NCBI GenBank assembly: GCA_003971905.1
Contig: RSEE01000005.1
Location: forward strand, 744,001 to 808,000
From: Moniliella sp. 'wahieum'
Lineage: Eukaryota > Basidiomycota > Moniliellomycetes > Moniliellales > Moniliellaceae
DNA length: 64,000 bases
Direction of reading: 5' to 3'
Shown: piece after piece, positions 11,139 through 20,394 of the stretch
Numbering within the stretch: position 1 is the stretch's first letter
Layout: the number at the start of each line of letters is the position of its first letter
Made by a program: the position numbers and the translations under genes
The notes under the pieces: generated by a model
Told to the model about the DNA's origin: nothing
Seen by the model: the letters and a program-made list of their open reading frames with translations, nothing else
Databases searched by the model: none

Positions 11139-12405
11139 ACGCTTGCTACTGGCACGGGCAAGGTGGGAGCGTGACGTGACCATGCCGTGTCCGAGAGGAG
11201 GGTACCGGGTACAGGGTACCGGGTACCAGTTCTGGAGAGAGGAAAGAGAAGGTGTATTTACTTTGGCTTGCTGGTGCGGTTGCAGGCAGTTTTTCGAGTG
11301 GGGGGGTACTATCGTTACGGTTTCCACGCTTTGTACGAACTACGTTGGCCATCACGATCGTTGTTATCTTTGGTTGGAATCAGCGGTGTGGAGCGGAGGG
11401 GGGAGAGCTAAGATCAATCAAAGGTAGGGGAAGGGAAGTGGAGGCGAGGCGAGATGAGGCGAGAGGTTAGAGGCCTGAGTGGGGAACGGAACGTATGCGC
11501 GGGTCTACAGAAGGGAGCAAAACACAAAGGGAATAGTAAATCCATGAACGTTGAACTGAACGTTGAGCAGGCACAGGTGATCATCAGCACAGTTGAAAAA
11601 GGGGGGAAAGAAACAAGTAGTAGGGCCGGGCCGTAGCAAAGGCAATAAAAACAGAACAGGAATTTGAGCTTCCCGAGGCGCAGGAAAAGTCACCTCCCTG
11701 AAATGGAAATGGAAATGGAAATCGAACAAGATCGAGAGGCGAGGCAAACAGCAAAGGCCAGGACAGAAGAGGGGAAGGTAGAGCAAGGCAGTAGAGCGCG
11801 GTAACCGGTAATCCAACGAGTCAAAACAGTCACAAGGAGAAAGGAGATGCAGAAGAAAGAACACAGATGCAAGGCGGAAGCGGAAGCGGAAGCGAAGGCA
11901 AGCCTGGAGGAAGAGAAGGGTGCAAGCCAGGAAAGAGCAAGTCACGGTCCGATGGGAAACTAGGAGGAAGGATGAAGGAAGACGCCGTCCACGAGGAAAG
12001 GAGTGTTGATGGGTCCGATGCGCCCCGAGAGGCGGGGGAAGTAGGGTAGTGGGGTAAGTCGGCCAAGGGGCAGGCAGCCGAGGTGAACGTGGAGCGATGG
12101 AAAAGAGCACGAAAATGTGTAGAAGATAGCACAAAAAGTAGGGCCCACAAAAAAAACACGGGGGTCTTGGAGACAAACAGGGTTGTTTTTTTTCAATTGT
12201 TGTTTTTTTGAAAAAAAACAGTGGGGCGTCAAGGCAAATGTACAAGGGCGAGCCAGGGTTGGACGTTAAAGCGGGCGAAACAGAACGAGGGGAGGATGTG
12301 GATGTTAGGCTAGCCGAGCTGGCCGAGCTAGCCGAGCTGGAGAGCAGGGTGGAAGGTCCTCTTCCTCTCCCGTCTCGGTGCGAGACAGTGGGTGGCGCAG
12401 CAAAG
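11139..12405. other. Convergent intergenic region SPA2 / cyclin
   Basis: About 1.27 kb between two 3' ends. It holds a short GGAAAT microsatellite (11701-11722), a purine-rich plus strand (11400-12000), the 13-bp inverted repeat at 12184-12220, and AGCCGAGCTGG-like short repeats at 12308-12340. The long minus-strand open frame 11505-12245 is pyrimidine-driven low-complexity sequence and not a convincing gene. Confidence 0.5.
12184..12220. repeat. Perfect 13-bp inverted repeat with T8/A8 arms
   Basis: TGTTTTTTTTCAA at 12184-12196 is mirrored exactly by TTGAAAAAAAACA at 12208-12220, with an 11-base T-rich spacer. It lies between two convergent genes. It may act in 3'-end formation or simply be extrudable AT-rich DNA; no function is shown. 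Confidence 0.8.
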
Positions 12406-13291
12406 TCAAGACCCCTGTGAGCAGCGGTAATGGCCGCCCAAATCGGGGAGACTGTATGCCACTTGTTCCACTTCGTCCAGGAACAACTGCCATTCCTCAG
12501 GTTGGGGGAGGAGATCGTACTGCAGTACTTGGAGTGCAGTGCGCTCCAGCCGCGCCAGCTCCATCTTCATCCCCACTTCTTCCCACGTCTTGGTGTGGAA
12601 GGGATGGTCTTCCAGGACTTTGTTGGCTAATGCCAAGCCACCAGGAAGAGCCGGTAGGGAGTCATACCAGGCACAATGAACAGCGAGGCAAATTCGTCAT
12701 GGGCAGAAGGCGGGGCGGGGTCGGTGTCGTCGACAGAAGGGTGGGCGAGGTCGGTGTCGTCGGCAGAAGGGTGGGCGAGAGATGAAGGAGCTTTACGTCG
12801 TAGAAGAGGGCGAGGAAAAGGGTATTTGGGGTGATGGCAGGCTGGGCCAGCACCTTGGCGACAAACGAAGTGAAGTGTTGGTGGGCAGCTGCTTGGCCCT
12901 GGTTGTGAATGTGGCCGAGGCTACCGCAGGTGCAGGTGCCGAGGGGGGCGGACAAGGTGGGTCACGCGCAGTCCTGAGCGAGGGGAAGGGGCGGGGGCAC
13001 TTGGGCCACACGCCGACACAGGCGCGGACCGGCGCTCCATCTGCTGGCTGAGGTGGAGGAAGAGGGCACTGACAGGCCAGGCGAGGTGCTGTGTGGGCGA
13101 GGCGGGTGGGGGCGGGACAGGGCCCAGGCCAGGCCAAGCATAGGCCGGGACGCAGGGGTAGGCGTACCCGGGGACAGGGTATGCGTAGGCTGGGCAGTAT
13201 GGGTACGCGGATACCCGATGCCAGGGTAGGCGGGGTAGCCTTGGTAGCCCACGGGGCCTGGGTAGGAGGGGTAGTAGTAACCCACGCTCAT
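12406..13291 (-). CDS. Pho85-type cyclin (Clg1/Pcl-like)
   Basis: The start ATG at 13291-13289 gives MSVGYYYPSYPGPVGYQGYP, a Tyr/Gly/Pro-rich low-complexity N-terminus. A cyclin box follows in the last third: FTSFVAKVLAQPAITPNTLF and LALFYVKLLHLSP (12760-12880), then GMTPYRLFLVALALANKVLE and HPFHTKTWEEVGMKMELARL (12500-12660), ending near LQVLQYDL and a short tail, stop at 12406. The layout (Pro/Tyr-rich head, cyclin box, large loop before helix 3) fits fungal Clg1/Pcl cyclins that activate the Pho85 CDK; partner and process are family knowledge. The frame shifts several times, taken as indels. A 30-bp tandem repeat sits inside the cyclin-box loop. Two ACGCGT boxes lie about 290 bp upstream of the start. 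Confidence 0.7.
12719..12778. repeat. 30-bp tandem duplication inside the cyclin box loop
   Basis: Two units (12719-12748, 12749-12778) differ by one base, with a diverged third unit to the left. Read on the minus strand each encodes ten residues of the type SPTLLPTTPT. The period is a multiple of three, so frame is kept. Confidence 0.85.
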
Positions 13292-13579
13292 GCCGCGCTT
13301 GGCGATGGCGGTGGCGAAGGCAATGCTGGGCAGAACAGCAGCAGCACTGCCGGGGGAGGGGGGAGGAGGGGGGGGGAGGGAGGAAGGAAGGGGGGGGGGG
13401 TGAGGAAGAGGAGGTGGTGGTGGTGGTGGGGCGGTGGAGGCGGCGGTGGTGGTGGCAACTGCGCGTCGACACGTCATGCGTCGTGCCAGGAGGAAAAAAA
13501 CGCCGAGGCGCATGCGGCGCACTGGGGCGCTGCGTCGTAAAACAGGGGGAGCGTGGGGGAGCAGAGGCGCGCAGTCCTA

Positions 13580-13598
13580 GTCACGCGTCACGCGTCAC
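13580..13598. promoter_or_regulatory. Triple GTCAC array containing two ACGCGT (MCB-like) boxes
   Basis: GTCAC occurs three times with a 7-base period, and ACGCGT is present at 13583-13588 and 13590-13595. ACGCGT is the core recognised by fungal MBF (Mbp1-Swi6) at G1/S genes. Its place about 290 bp upstream of a cyclin start on the minus strand makes cell-cycle control plausible but unproven. Confidence 0.5.
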
Positions 13599-14038
13599 CG
13601 CACACGCGGCCCAACAGGCGCCGTGCCTGGCGCAGCGCACTCGCCCCGTTCGCTGCGGCATGTGTGGCAGGCACGCGCCCACACTGCCCCGCCGCCGCCG
13701 CCTGGGCGACATGTGGCATGGATGACCGATGACTTGCTGACGCCCGCTGCGCTGCCGAACGTCGGCCGCAGCAGACGGAACGGATGGCCGCCCCAACGTT
13801 CGCCAACCAACGATGCGTTGCGCGAAGCATGGTGCTGACGTGTCACAGGGACATGCAACCAGCCGACACGCTGGCCTCTCCAGCGCCCCTTCGGCCGGCT
13901 TCCCGTTGGGATTGGCATTGGAAAGCCTCGCGCTTCAACCTTCAAAGCCCAGTTGTCGCGTGACGCGCGATCACTCCCCACCTGCTCACTCTCCAGACGG
14001 GCCCGTGACGCGTGCTATACCCCTCACATGCATCGCCT

Positions 14039-14050
14039 GTCACATGTCAC
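14039..14050 (+). promoter_or_regulatory. GTCACATGTCAC motif, copy 1
   Basis: Exact 12-mer, about 750 bp upstream of the Clg1-like cyclin, with a degenerate partner GTCACATATCAC just downstream. It contains an E-box CACATG. One of four exact copies in the window. Confidence 0.45.
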
Positions 14051-14296
14051 AATGCCTTCTGTCACATATCACACGTGTCGCACCCCAAGCTCCAAGAGCC
14101 AGTTTCAAATGTTAAGCTTCGAGCTCTTTCAAGATTCTGTGGCTCCGCGCGCCCTCCGTTCAACGCTTCTTGTTGAACTTCATCGTCTAGCTTTCGTCCC
14201 TCCAAGCTTCAAGCTTGGCCTCGGGCTTTGAGGTTTGCCAGATACACCACGAGCAAATACAGCCCTCAGTGCGAGCACCTCGGATATGCTAGCTGT

Positions 14297-14410
14297 AGAA
14301 GACCAGAGAGCAGGCAGTTGATGGTGTATTGCATTGCACATGAGCTACAGAAGCTAGAGAATCTTTCCGCCCTCCAGGACGCAGGACGGAATATTCCAAC
14401 GAATGAACCC
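14297..14410. repeat. Left terminal direct repeat of the Gag-only element
   Basis: Matches 16013-16119 in the same orientation, including the shared core AGCTAGAGAATCTTTCCGCC. It carries a 7-base insertion relative to the right copy. Confidence 0.8.
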
Positions 14411-16012
14411 CAAGGTCAACCGAGACACGCACATTGCCGACGTGATTGCACAGCACATGCTCACCATTTGCCAGCTCCACCTTTTTCCGCGGGAGTGGCA
14501 CGTTCTCCACTGGCCAGCCGAAGGGGGCCAAACGGGGATCCGCTCCCGAGCCCAGAAGCATTGGCGGTAGAGATCCAGGGGTGGGCTGCGGGGCAGCCCC
14601 GCGTTCCTGTTAGTTCGCAGGCGACGCCGGCTCCGCGCGAGGGGAAGTAGATGCAGTAGGAGCGTGGTTGCGTGGAGTAATCTTGCCACCGCCATTGCCA
14701 CGACCTGTGCGGAGTGTAGATGCGGTATAGTGTTTGGCTGGATGCGACACGGACGAGCCTCCTTTGCGGCACCTCGCCGGATTATGACCAGAGCCACCGC
14801 ACTTGCCGCACGTGTGTGCAGGCACTTCGCGCACGCGATCCCGAAGAGCACCTCTATTGAGATCAGCCAAGCGGTCTGGGAACGTGACACCACCGAGGTT
14901 CTCGTGACCGAGTCCACTGAGGTACAGGTAGTCCCACATCTTGTCCGACAGCCCGCGTTGAAGCAAATAGTGAAGCGCTCGCGCCATGCATCAAACTGGC
15001 GCGTGTATTCAGCACCACTGCAGTAGCGGCGGCGCGGGGAGGATCGGTCATCGCATAACGGAGGGAATCGGTGCGACGCCGCCGCGAGGAAACGTATTGC
15101 CATATGTCGGAAGCACGCCGAGGTTCCGGGAACTCGCGTTCAATGTCAGCTCTAGGGGAGCCGGGCTTGGCGTGAGAGATGAACGACAAAAGCACATCGC
15201 CCATAGCAACATCCATGGCTGCGTTGTAGTCAGCGTGTTGAGTCGCGTTCGACTCCAACAGACATGACGCCTTCCCTTCAAGTGGTTCCGATTCGAGATC
15301 CATGTACGCGAACACATCTTTGACAAACTGGGCCCACGGGCGATAGGCTGCCGCCTTGTTCGTCAAGGCAATCTGCGCCACCCTAGGGGCCCGCCATTGA
15401 TTCCAATGGCACTTTCAGCGACAGTTCCCCACGTTTTCGTCGGAGCAACGGGTTGCGGTGTAGTGGCCGCAGTAAGACTGCACGCTTCGGCAGAGGATGT
15501 AGTAGCGTTCAGAGCCGCCTGAAGTAGATCATTCCATGCCTCGGGGAGGAGCGCTTGGGCACACGCCATCCCTCCAGGAACCCCACCATGTCGGATGGGA
15601 GGATAATGAGATCGACTTGTCCAGTCCCCCACAAGGGTGGAGTACTTGTCGTAGGTGTCACCTTAGCGGCGACGCCGGCCGAGTCTTGCCCCAGCTGGGG
15701 GGCGGCTGAATCACCATCATGAATTGTGGACGCATCGTCCAATTCATCATGGGCCCCCGCAGAGGCCTGGATGCCCAAAATCGGAGCAGGGACGTCGTGA
15801 CGCCCATGTTCGGTGAGTTGACCGAGAAGTGTGGTACCGCTTACAGCAGCACTCGACATAAACTGCCCAGGATTCTGGTCGGATCCCATCGTGCTCTTGG
15901 CAGGACGACGGGGTGGTGAGAAGCAGTAGTTTTCTGACTACTCCGCTGGACTTTGTGCAGGGGTAGTGACCATACACATAGGCTCAGGCAAAAAACGGGC
16001 CCGATAACCTGG

Positions 16013-16119
16013 AGAAGACCAGAGATCAGGCAGTTGGTGGTGTGTTGCTTCGCACATAAGCTACAGAAGCTAGAGAATCTTTCCGCCCTCCAGGACGGAA
16101 TATTGCAACGAATGAACCC
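16013..16119. repeat. Right terminal direct repeat of the Gag-only element
   Basis: Partner of 14297-14410. For the minus-strand Gag orientation this is the upstream (5') copy. Confidence 0.8.
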
Positions 16120-16657
16120 GAAGTTCCGGGCTTGGGCCACCCCGGGGCCAGTCACCGTGTGTGGCGTCACAGTGTGATAAGATCTAAAAAGATGACCCAT
16201 ATCGATGACCACCGCGCATCATCTCCATCATCTCCATCATCTGCACATCATCCAAGCCCAACGCCCATACAGAAGAGGCACATGCGTAGCCTACAAAACA
16301 GGCAGCCAGCCCATTAGAGCCCCAGTGTATGGATCACTCCAGATTCCACCCAATGAATGATCATGATCGGCGCGATCAGCGCGACCTTTGATCATTTGAT
16401 CGCATGCGCGTTTAGTCCAACCAGTGTCCAGCGCCCAGCCATCATCATGTGCGTCCTGCTTCGCCACCATGCCCTCTTTCCTCCATTTTCCCCTGTCATA
16501 GTCGTAATCAGTCAGCTAGCTCCCTTGTGGCGTGCGATCAACACGGTCAATCCCACACGCCACTCCCTCTGCACACTTTCGGTTCCCATGTAAGCAGACA
16601 CGTCCATAACTCGCGTCCGCCCTACCCATTCATCCCAGGGGGGCAATGCATTCCCTC
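16120..16657. other. Intergenic region, downstream of RPN10
   Basis: About 540 bp. Contains a short CATCATCTC repeat at 16217-16245 and a cluster of GATC sites at 16332-16402. No gene recognised. Confidence 0.4.
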
Positions 16658-17749
16658 TCACGCCTTTTTGTCGTGTTCTTGTTGATCCTGCATGCTCATC
16701 GCAATGGCCTTGGAGATAGCCTCGTCCTCGTCCATCTCCTCGTCTCCATCCCCATCCTTGGCTTCGGGCATTGCTGCATCCTCTTCGCCAGTCTTGGATA
16801 GCGCCAGCGCCTTTTGCAACATCGCTTCCTCATCCTCCTCGTCCTCGTCCTCTTCCTCCACCAGCGCTGCTGTGGTGGGTGGACCCGGCGTCTGTTCCCG
16901 CCCTGCCAAGCTGGACTGCGCTGGCTCAGCCTGGGCTGCAGCCCGCAGCCGCGCCTCCTCCTCCTCGAGCGACATGCGCAAAGCCTGGTGAAATTGTTAG
17001 GAGTGCACTCATCCCTGGAATGGGGGGAGGACATACCATTGCAAGGTCCGGGTCATTAGCAAAGTCTACCTCTCCAAACGCCGTGCCGCCTGCATCGTTG
17101 GAACCAAACTCTTCAGCCAAGATGGGGGAGGAGCGGAGCACATCCGATACCAGCGACCCTGTACCAGAGGGGATGGAGATGTAGTGTGACGACTCTGATG
17201 CGTTGACCGCCTCGACAAACGCAGCCAACTTGCTCTCGTTCGCCTCTACCTCCCCCACTGATACCACATCCACCGCCACATTGTTCTTCTTTAGCTTTTT
17301 GCCCAGCCGGACCAACTGCTCTTGCGGCTCTGTCAGGGGAGACCCAACAAAGACAAGGATCCGCTGACGTTGGTTCTTGTTTTCCCGGTGCTTAAGGGCC
17401 AGTTGAGCAATGTTGACGGCGGTACTAAAGTTGGTCGTGCCCTCGAGCTTGGCATCGTGCAGCCCCGCAAGAATTTGCCCAATGTCCTTCGTTCGTGTCA
17501 CCAGCACCTCGGGGCTCGAGCCGGCCATGGTCATCACACCCACCTCGTTTTCTGGGTTGGAGTTGACCTTGGCAAAGAACGACGCCAGCAGCGTCGGCTT
17601 GTGCCTCCCAGCGCGTCGGCTGGTAATCCCCATTCCGCATAAACTCGCTGTTGTCCACCCTGGCGACAGAGGATCCCAAGCAGAGCGTCAGCACGCACCC
17701 ACCCGGCAGGAAGCGGTACATACAACATCATCGTTGCTTCGAGCGGCAT
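16658..17749 (-). CDS. RPN10: 26S proteasome ubiquitin receptor Rpn10
   Basis: Subunit of the 19S regulatory particle that captures ubiquitin chains. Exon 1 starts at 17749 (MPLEATMM). Intron 1 is 17660-17723 (64 bp), resuming LVDNSEFMRNGDYQPTRWEA, the VWA hallmark. The VWA domain continues through FFAKVNSNPENEVGVMTMAG and ILVFVGSPLTEPQEQLVRLG. Intron 2 is 16986-17036 (51 bp), joining DPDLAM to ALRMSLEEEE. Two ubiquitin-interacting motifs follow: AMLQKALALS and ISKAIAMSM, each in acidic context. The stop follows DKKA at 16658. One extra base near 17585 breaks the frame just before FFAKV, judged a sequence error because this protein is otherwise perfectly conserved. It is divergently transcribed from CAF1 with a 350-bp shared promoter. 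No Rpn4-type GGTGGCAAA box was found there. Confidence 0.95.
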
Positions 17750-18100
17750 GTTGGGCAAGCGTAGGCAGAGCCGGTGGAGTCTGTCGGCGGTGTTGGGGGA
17801 GTGGGGTCGTAGCAGCCACGCTGGCTGTTGTTGTACTTTGAGTGTGCGTGATTCATGGGTGCCTATGGTCCTCCAAGGGCCAGGCCGAGTGACGCTGACG
17901 ACGCGTGGGGGGGCTTACGTACGCGTCCTCCCTTCCACCAGCAATTCCGCCAGGCGGCCACCCAGGCGGGCGCTGCGCTCGGCCGAGCCGCCCAAGGCAG
18001 ACGATGGCAGCGGCGCCGCTGGCAACCGCATCCACGCCATCCCTCCTCGGCCGCCACCAGCACCCGTACCACCGCCACCGCGCCGGTCCCTGAGCCCGCC
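17750..18100. promoter_or_regulatory. Shared divergent promoter RPN10 / CAF1
   Basis: 350 bp between two start codons in opposite directions, so it must drive both. If CAF1 begins at the in-frame ATG 17855 the shared region shrinks to about 105 bp. A GTACGC...CCAG stretch near 17918-17940 could be a short intron in the CAF1 leader. Confidence 0.5.
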
Positions 18101-19062
18101 ATGTCCTTGTTCCCGCGGACGATCCGCGAGGTGTGGGCCGAGAACTTTGAGGCTGAGATGGAGCTGCTGCGGCACGTGATTGACCGCTACCCATACGTTG
18201 CAATGGACACCGAGTTCCCCGGCATTGTCTCGCGCCCCATTGGCCGCTTCAAGGGCAGCTCCGACTACCACTACCAGACGTTGCGATGCAACGTGGACCT
18301 GCTCAAGATCATCCAGCTCGGCCTGACCGTCTGTGACGAGGACGGCAACGAACCACCGCCGAACGAGCCTAGCATTTGGCAATTCAACTTCCGCTTCAGC
18401 GCAGGCCAAGATATGTGTGCTCCCGATTCGCTCGATATTTTCACAATGCCGGGCTCAATTTTGAGCGGCACGCCACCTCTGGCATTGACCCTAGCCATTT
18501 CGGCGAGCTGCTGATCACCTCGGGCTTAGTCCTATTTGACAATGTCAGATGGGTTTCCTTCCACAGGTACGTTGTATTCCCCTCGATTCTGGCAAGAGAG
18601 GAAACGCTAATCAAGCCACTCCTGCTGAACAGTGGGTACGACTTTGGCTACCTGCTCAAGGTGGTCACTAATGCGCCACTCCCTTTGACCGAGGCTGCGT
18701 TTTTCGATGCGCTCAAGCTCTGGTTCCCCAAGATTTACGACATCAAGTACCTGATGCGGTACTGCAGCAATCTCAAGGGCGGGTTGCAGGACCTCGCTGA
18801 CGAGTTGCAAGTCCAACGAGTCGGGCGGCAACATCAAGCTGGAAGCGATGCCCAGTTGACCGGAAGTGCCTTTTTCCGTTTGCGCGCCCAGTACTTTCAT
18901 GGCGTGATTGACGACAGCAAACTCGGCTGTCTCTATGGCTTTTCGGCAAGTAACGGGCCCGAGGCGGTGCGTGGATACACGCAAGCCCAGGCCCAAGCGA
19001 TGGCCCAAACGCCGCAATCCTTCAACTTTATCTCCGCTGCGCCGCCCAAAGAGGGAAGGTGA
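18101..19062 (+). CDS. CAF1: CCR4-NOT deadenylase subunit Caf1/Pop2
   Basis: DEDDh 3'-5' exonuclease that shortens mRNA poly(A) tails. Begins MSLFPRTIREVWAENFEAEM. Catalytic motifs are visible in order: YVAMDTEFPG (D and E), DNVRWVSFHSGYDFGYLLK (second D), YDIKYLM, and HQAGSDAQLTGSAFF (His and last Asp). A 66-bp intron at 18567-18632 (GTACGT...AACAG) splits the codon for Ser in SFH-SGYD. The tail after GCLYGFSA is short and Gln/Ala-rich. One base is missing in an A-run near 18445, which shifts the frame between FNFRFSAGQDMCAPDSLDIF and NAGLNFERHATSGID; this is taken as a sequence error. The frame is open upstream to an ATG at 17855, but that extension is low complexity. Confidence 0.95.
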
Positions 19063-20394
19063 CCATTTCTTCCCCCAGCCCGGCCCCCCAGGGCAAACAG
19101 GTGTTTAGCCACTAACCCCTTGTACTTCTACCCCTCCCCCTACGAACCGGTAACCGCCCTTGGCTGGTCGCCTGCACATACTGTACACTATGGAGCCAAT
19201 CATTTGTGTCGACTCGAGTTTGCCAACATCCGTAGCACCTAACATATGAAACTCTGGGTGCATCGTACATCAGGTGACAGGTGACATCCAGGCTTGGGCC
19301 ACGTACGTTGCAGTCTTCTTATTAGCCGCCTTTGCGATCAATCCCCATCTGCGGTTGGAGTACTCTCTGTCCTTGGACTGCGATGCGATGTGATGCGCTT
19401 GACAAAGGCGCTGGTCAACACAACGTCTGCCGCGCCAGCCAAAGTGAAGCGATCCGACATGAGAGTATCAGAGGAGATGCTGGGTGAAGAGAGCTCGTTT
19501 TGTCGGGCCCCAGAGGCAAAAATGATCTCGTGGGCTCGGCCTCGGCCGCATACGGAATGTCGGGTTAGATTGCATGGAGCCGCCGTAGCAGAACCAGAGT
19601 TTCTCTTCTCGTACTCTCGCTGCAACCTATATATATCCACCAATTGAGGTCTAACACCGGGGGACGAAACCATCTCCTTCCATCAAGTTCACCAACGACA
19701 GGAGATCAGCCAGCCCTTCATTATGCCCCACAAAAGACACAGGGGCTACCCATCGCAAACACGAATTGATGGGTGCCGAACCAAAGCCATGTCATGTAGA
19801 AAAAGCGCCCCCCCACTGTGTGTATCACAACAAGAGCGGAAATGGTGGGGGAGAGTTACGGTACAGGTCACATGCAGGGATATGAACGGGGGAGAGGGCG
19901 GAAGATCTTCTGGGCAGCCACAATTTCCAAACCCGCCATCAAAGTGGTCACGCAAAGCAAAAGAGGTACTGCGGTCCCAAAGCAAACGAAAGAGATACAC
20001 GTCCAGCGAGCGAAACCGTGAAGGGCTGTTGTTATGGTCAATAGGAGCTTATTGACCCTGGGGGGACCAATGTCATGCCCCGCCAAAAGAGAAAAAGGCG
20101 GTCTAGAAAAGTGCGATGGTATCACAACGCAGGAAAGAGATATGAGATCGGAGACTGTGAGCGGTGGACATGAGAAGTATAAAGTTGATGGTGTGGTGAG
20201 GAAGATCGGAGAGAAGGGAGTTTGTTTTGAAGAGGGTTGAAGCTTGAAGCTTGAAGAGCGACAAAAAACGATACTGACTAATATAGAGAGACGACAAAAG
20301 GTGTGATACACAGGTGTAGAGAGATCAACAGGGCTGAGAACAAACGAGGGAGATCCACTAAAGTATACTTGTATCGAGACAAAAGCTTGCCCCA
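19063..20394. other. Convergent intergenic region CAF1 / Pcl cyclin
   Basis: About 1.3 kb between two 3' ends. A small TTGAAGC tandem (three copies, 20238-20258) was seen. No gene, RNA or element recognised. Confidence 0.45.

Larger units (their letters stand above)
13292..14296. other. Intergenic region upstream of the Clg1-like cyclin
   Basis: About 1 kb. From 13330 to 13440 a G-rich, purine-rich tract could be transcribed leader. It holds the GTCAC/ACGCGT array at 13580-13598, another ACGCGT at 14008-14013 and the 12-mer GTCACATGTCAC at 14039-14050. HindIII-like AAGCTT repeats occur at 14110-14220. No gene recognised. Confidence 0.5.
14297..16119 (-). mobile_element. Small Gag-only LTR retrotransposon fossil (non-autonomous)
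   Basis: Two direct repeats of about 110 bp bound the element (14297-14410 and 16013-16119) and share about 90 percent of bases by eye. Between them, on the minus strand, lies a Gag-like region (about 14610-15380) with a CCHC zinc knuckle, C-x2-C-x4-H-x4-C, at 14769-14810. No protease, reverse transcriptase, RNase H or integrase is visible, so it resembles TRIM/Gag-only elements that depend on a relative elsewhere in the genome. The Gag region is broken, with roughly two or three breaks, and the end repeats have diverged moderately, so it is old but not ancient. The ends lack an obvious TG...CA, so boundaries may be off by some bases. Confidence 0.7.

Noticed and set aside
12184-12220. Rho-independent terminator
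   Set aside because: The host is a eukaryote and the stem is AT-only, so the bacterial mechanism does not apply.
11505-12245. 246-residue hydrophobic minus-strand frame (Phe/Leu/Pro-rich)
   Set aside because: Composition follows a pyrimidine-rich strand between convergent genes; no motif, and the inverted repeat lies inside it.
12719-12778. CRISPR-like repeat array
   Set aside because: Direct head-to-tail tandem without spacers, inside a coding loop of a eukaryotic gene.
13330-13440. Proline-rich N-terminal extension of the Clg1-like cyclin
   Set aside because: A G-run-rich tract that stays open in several frames; the ATG at 13291 gives a more natural start.
15363-15889. Minus-strand frames as independent host genes
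   Set aside because: They lie inside the Gag-only element between its terminal repeats and show no host family.
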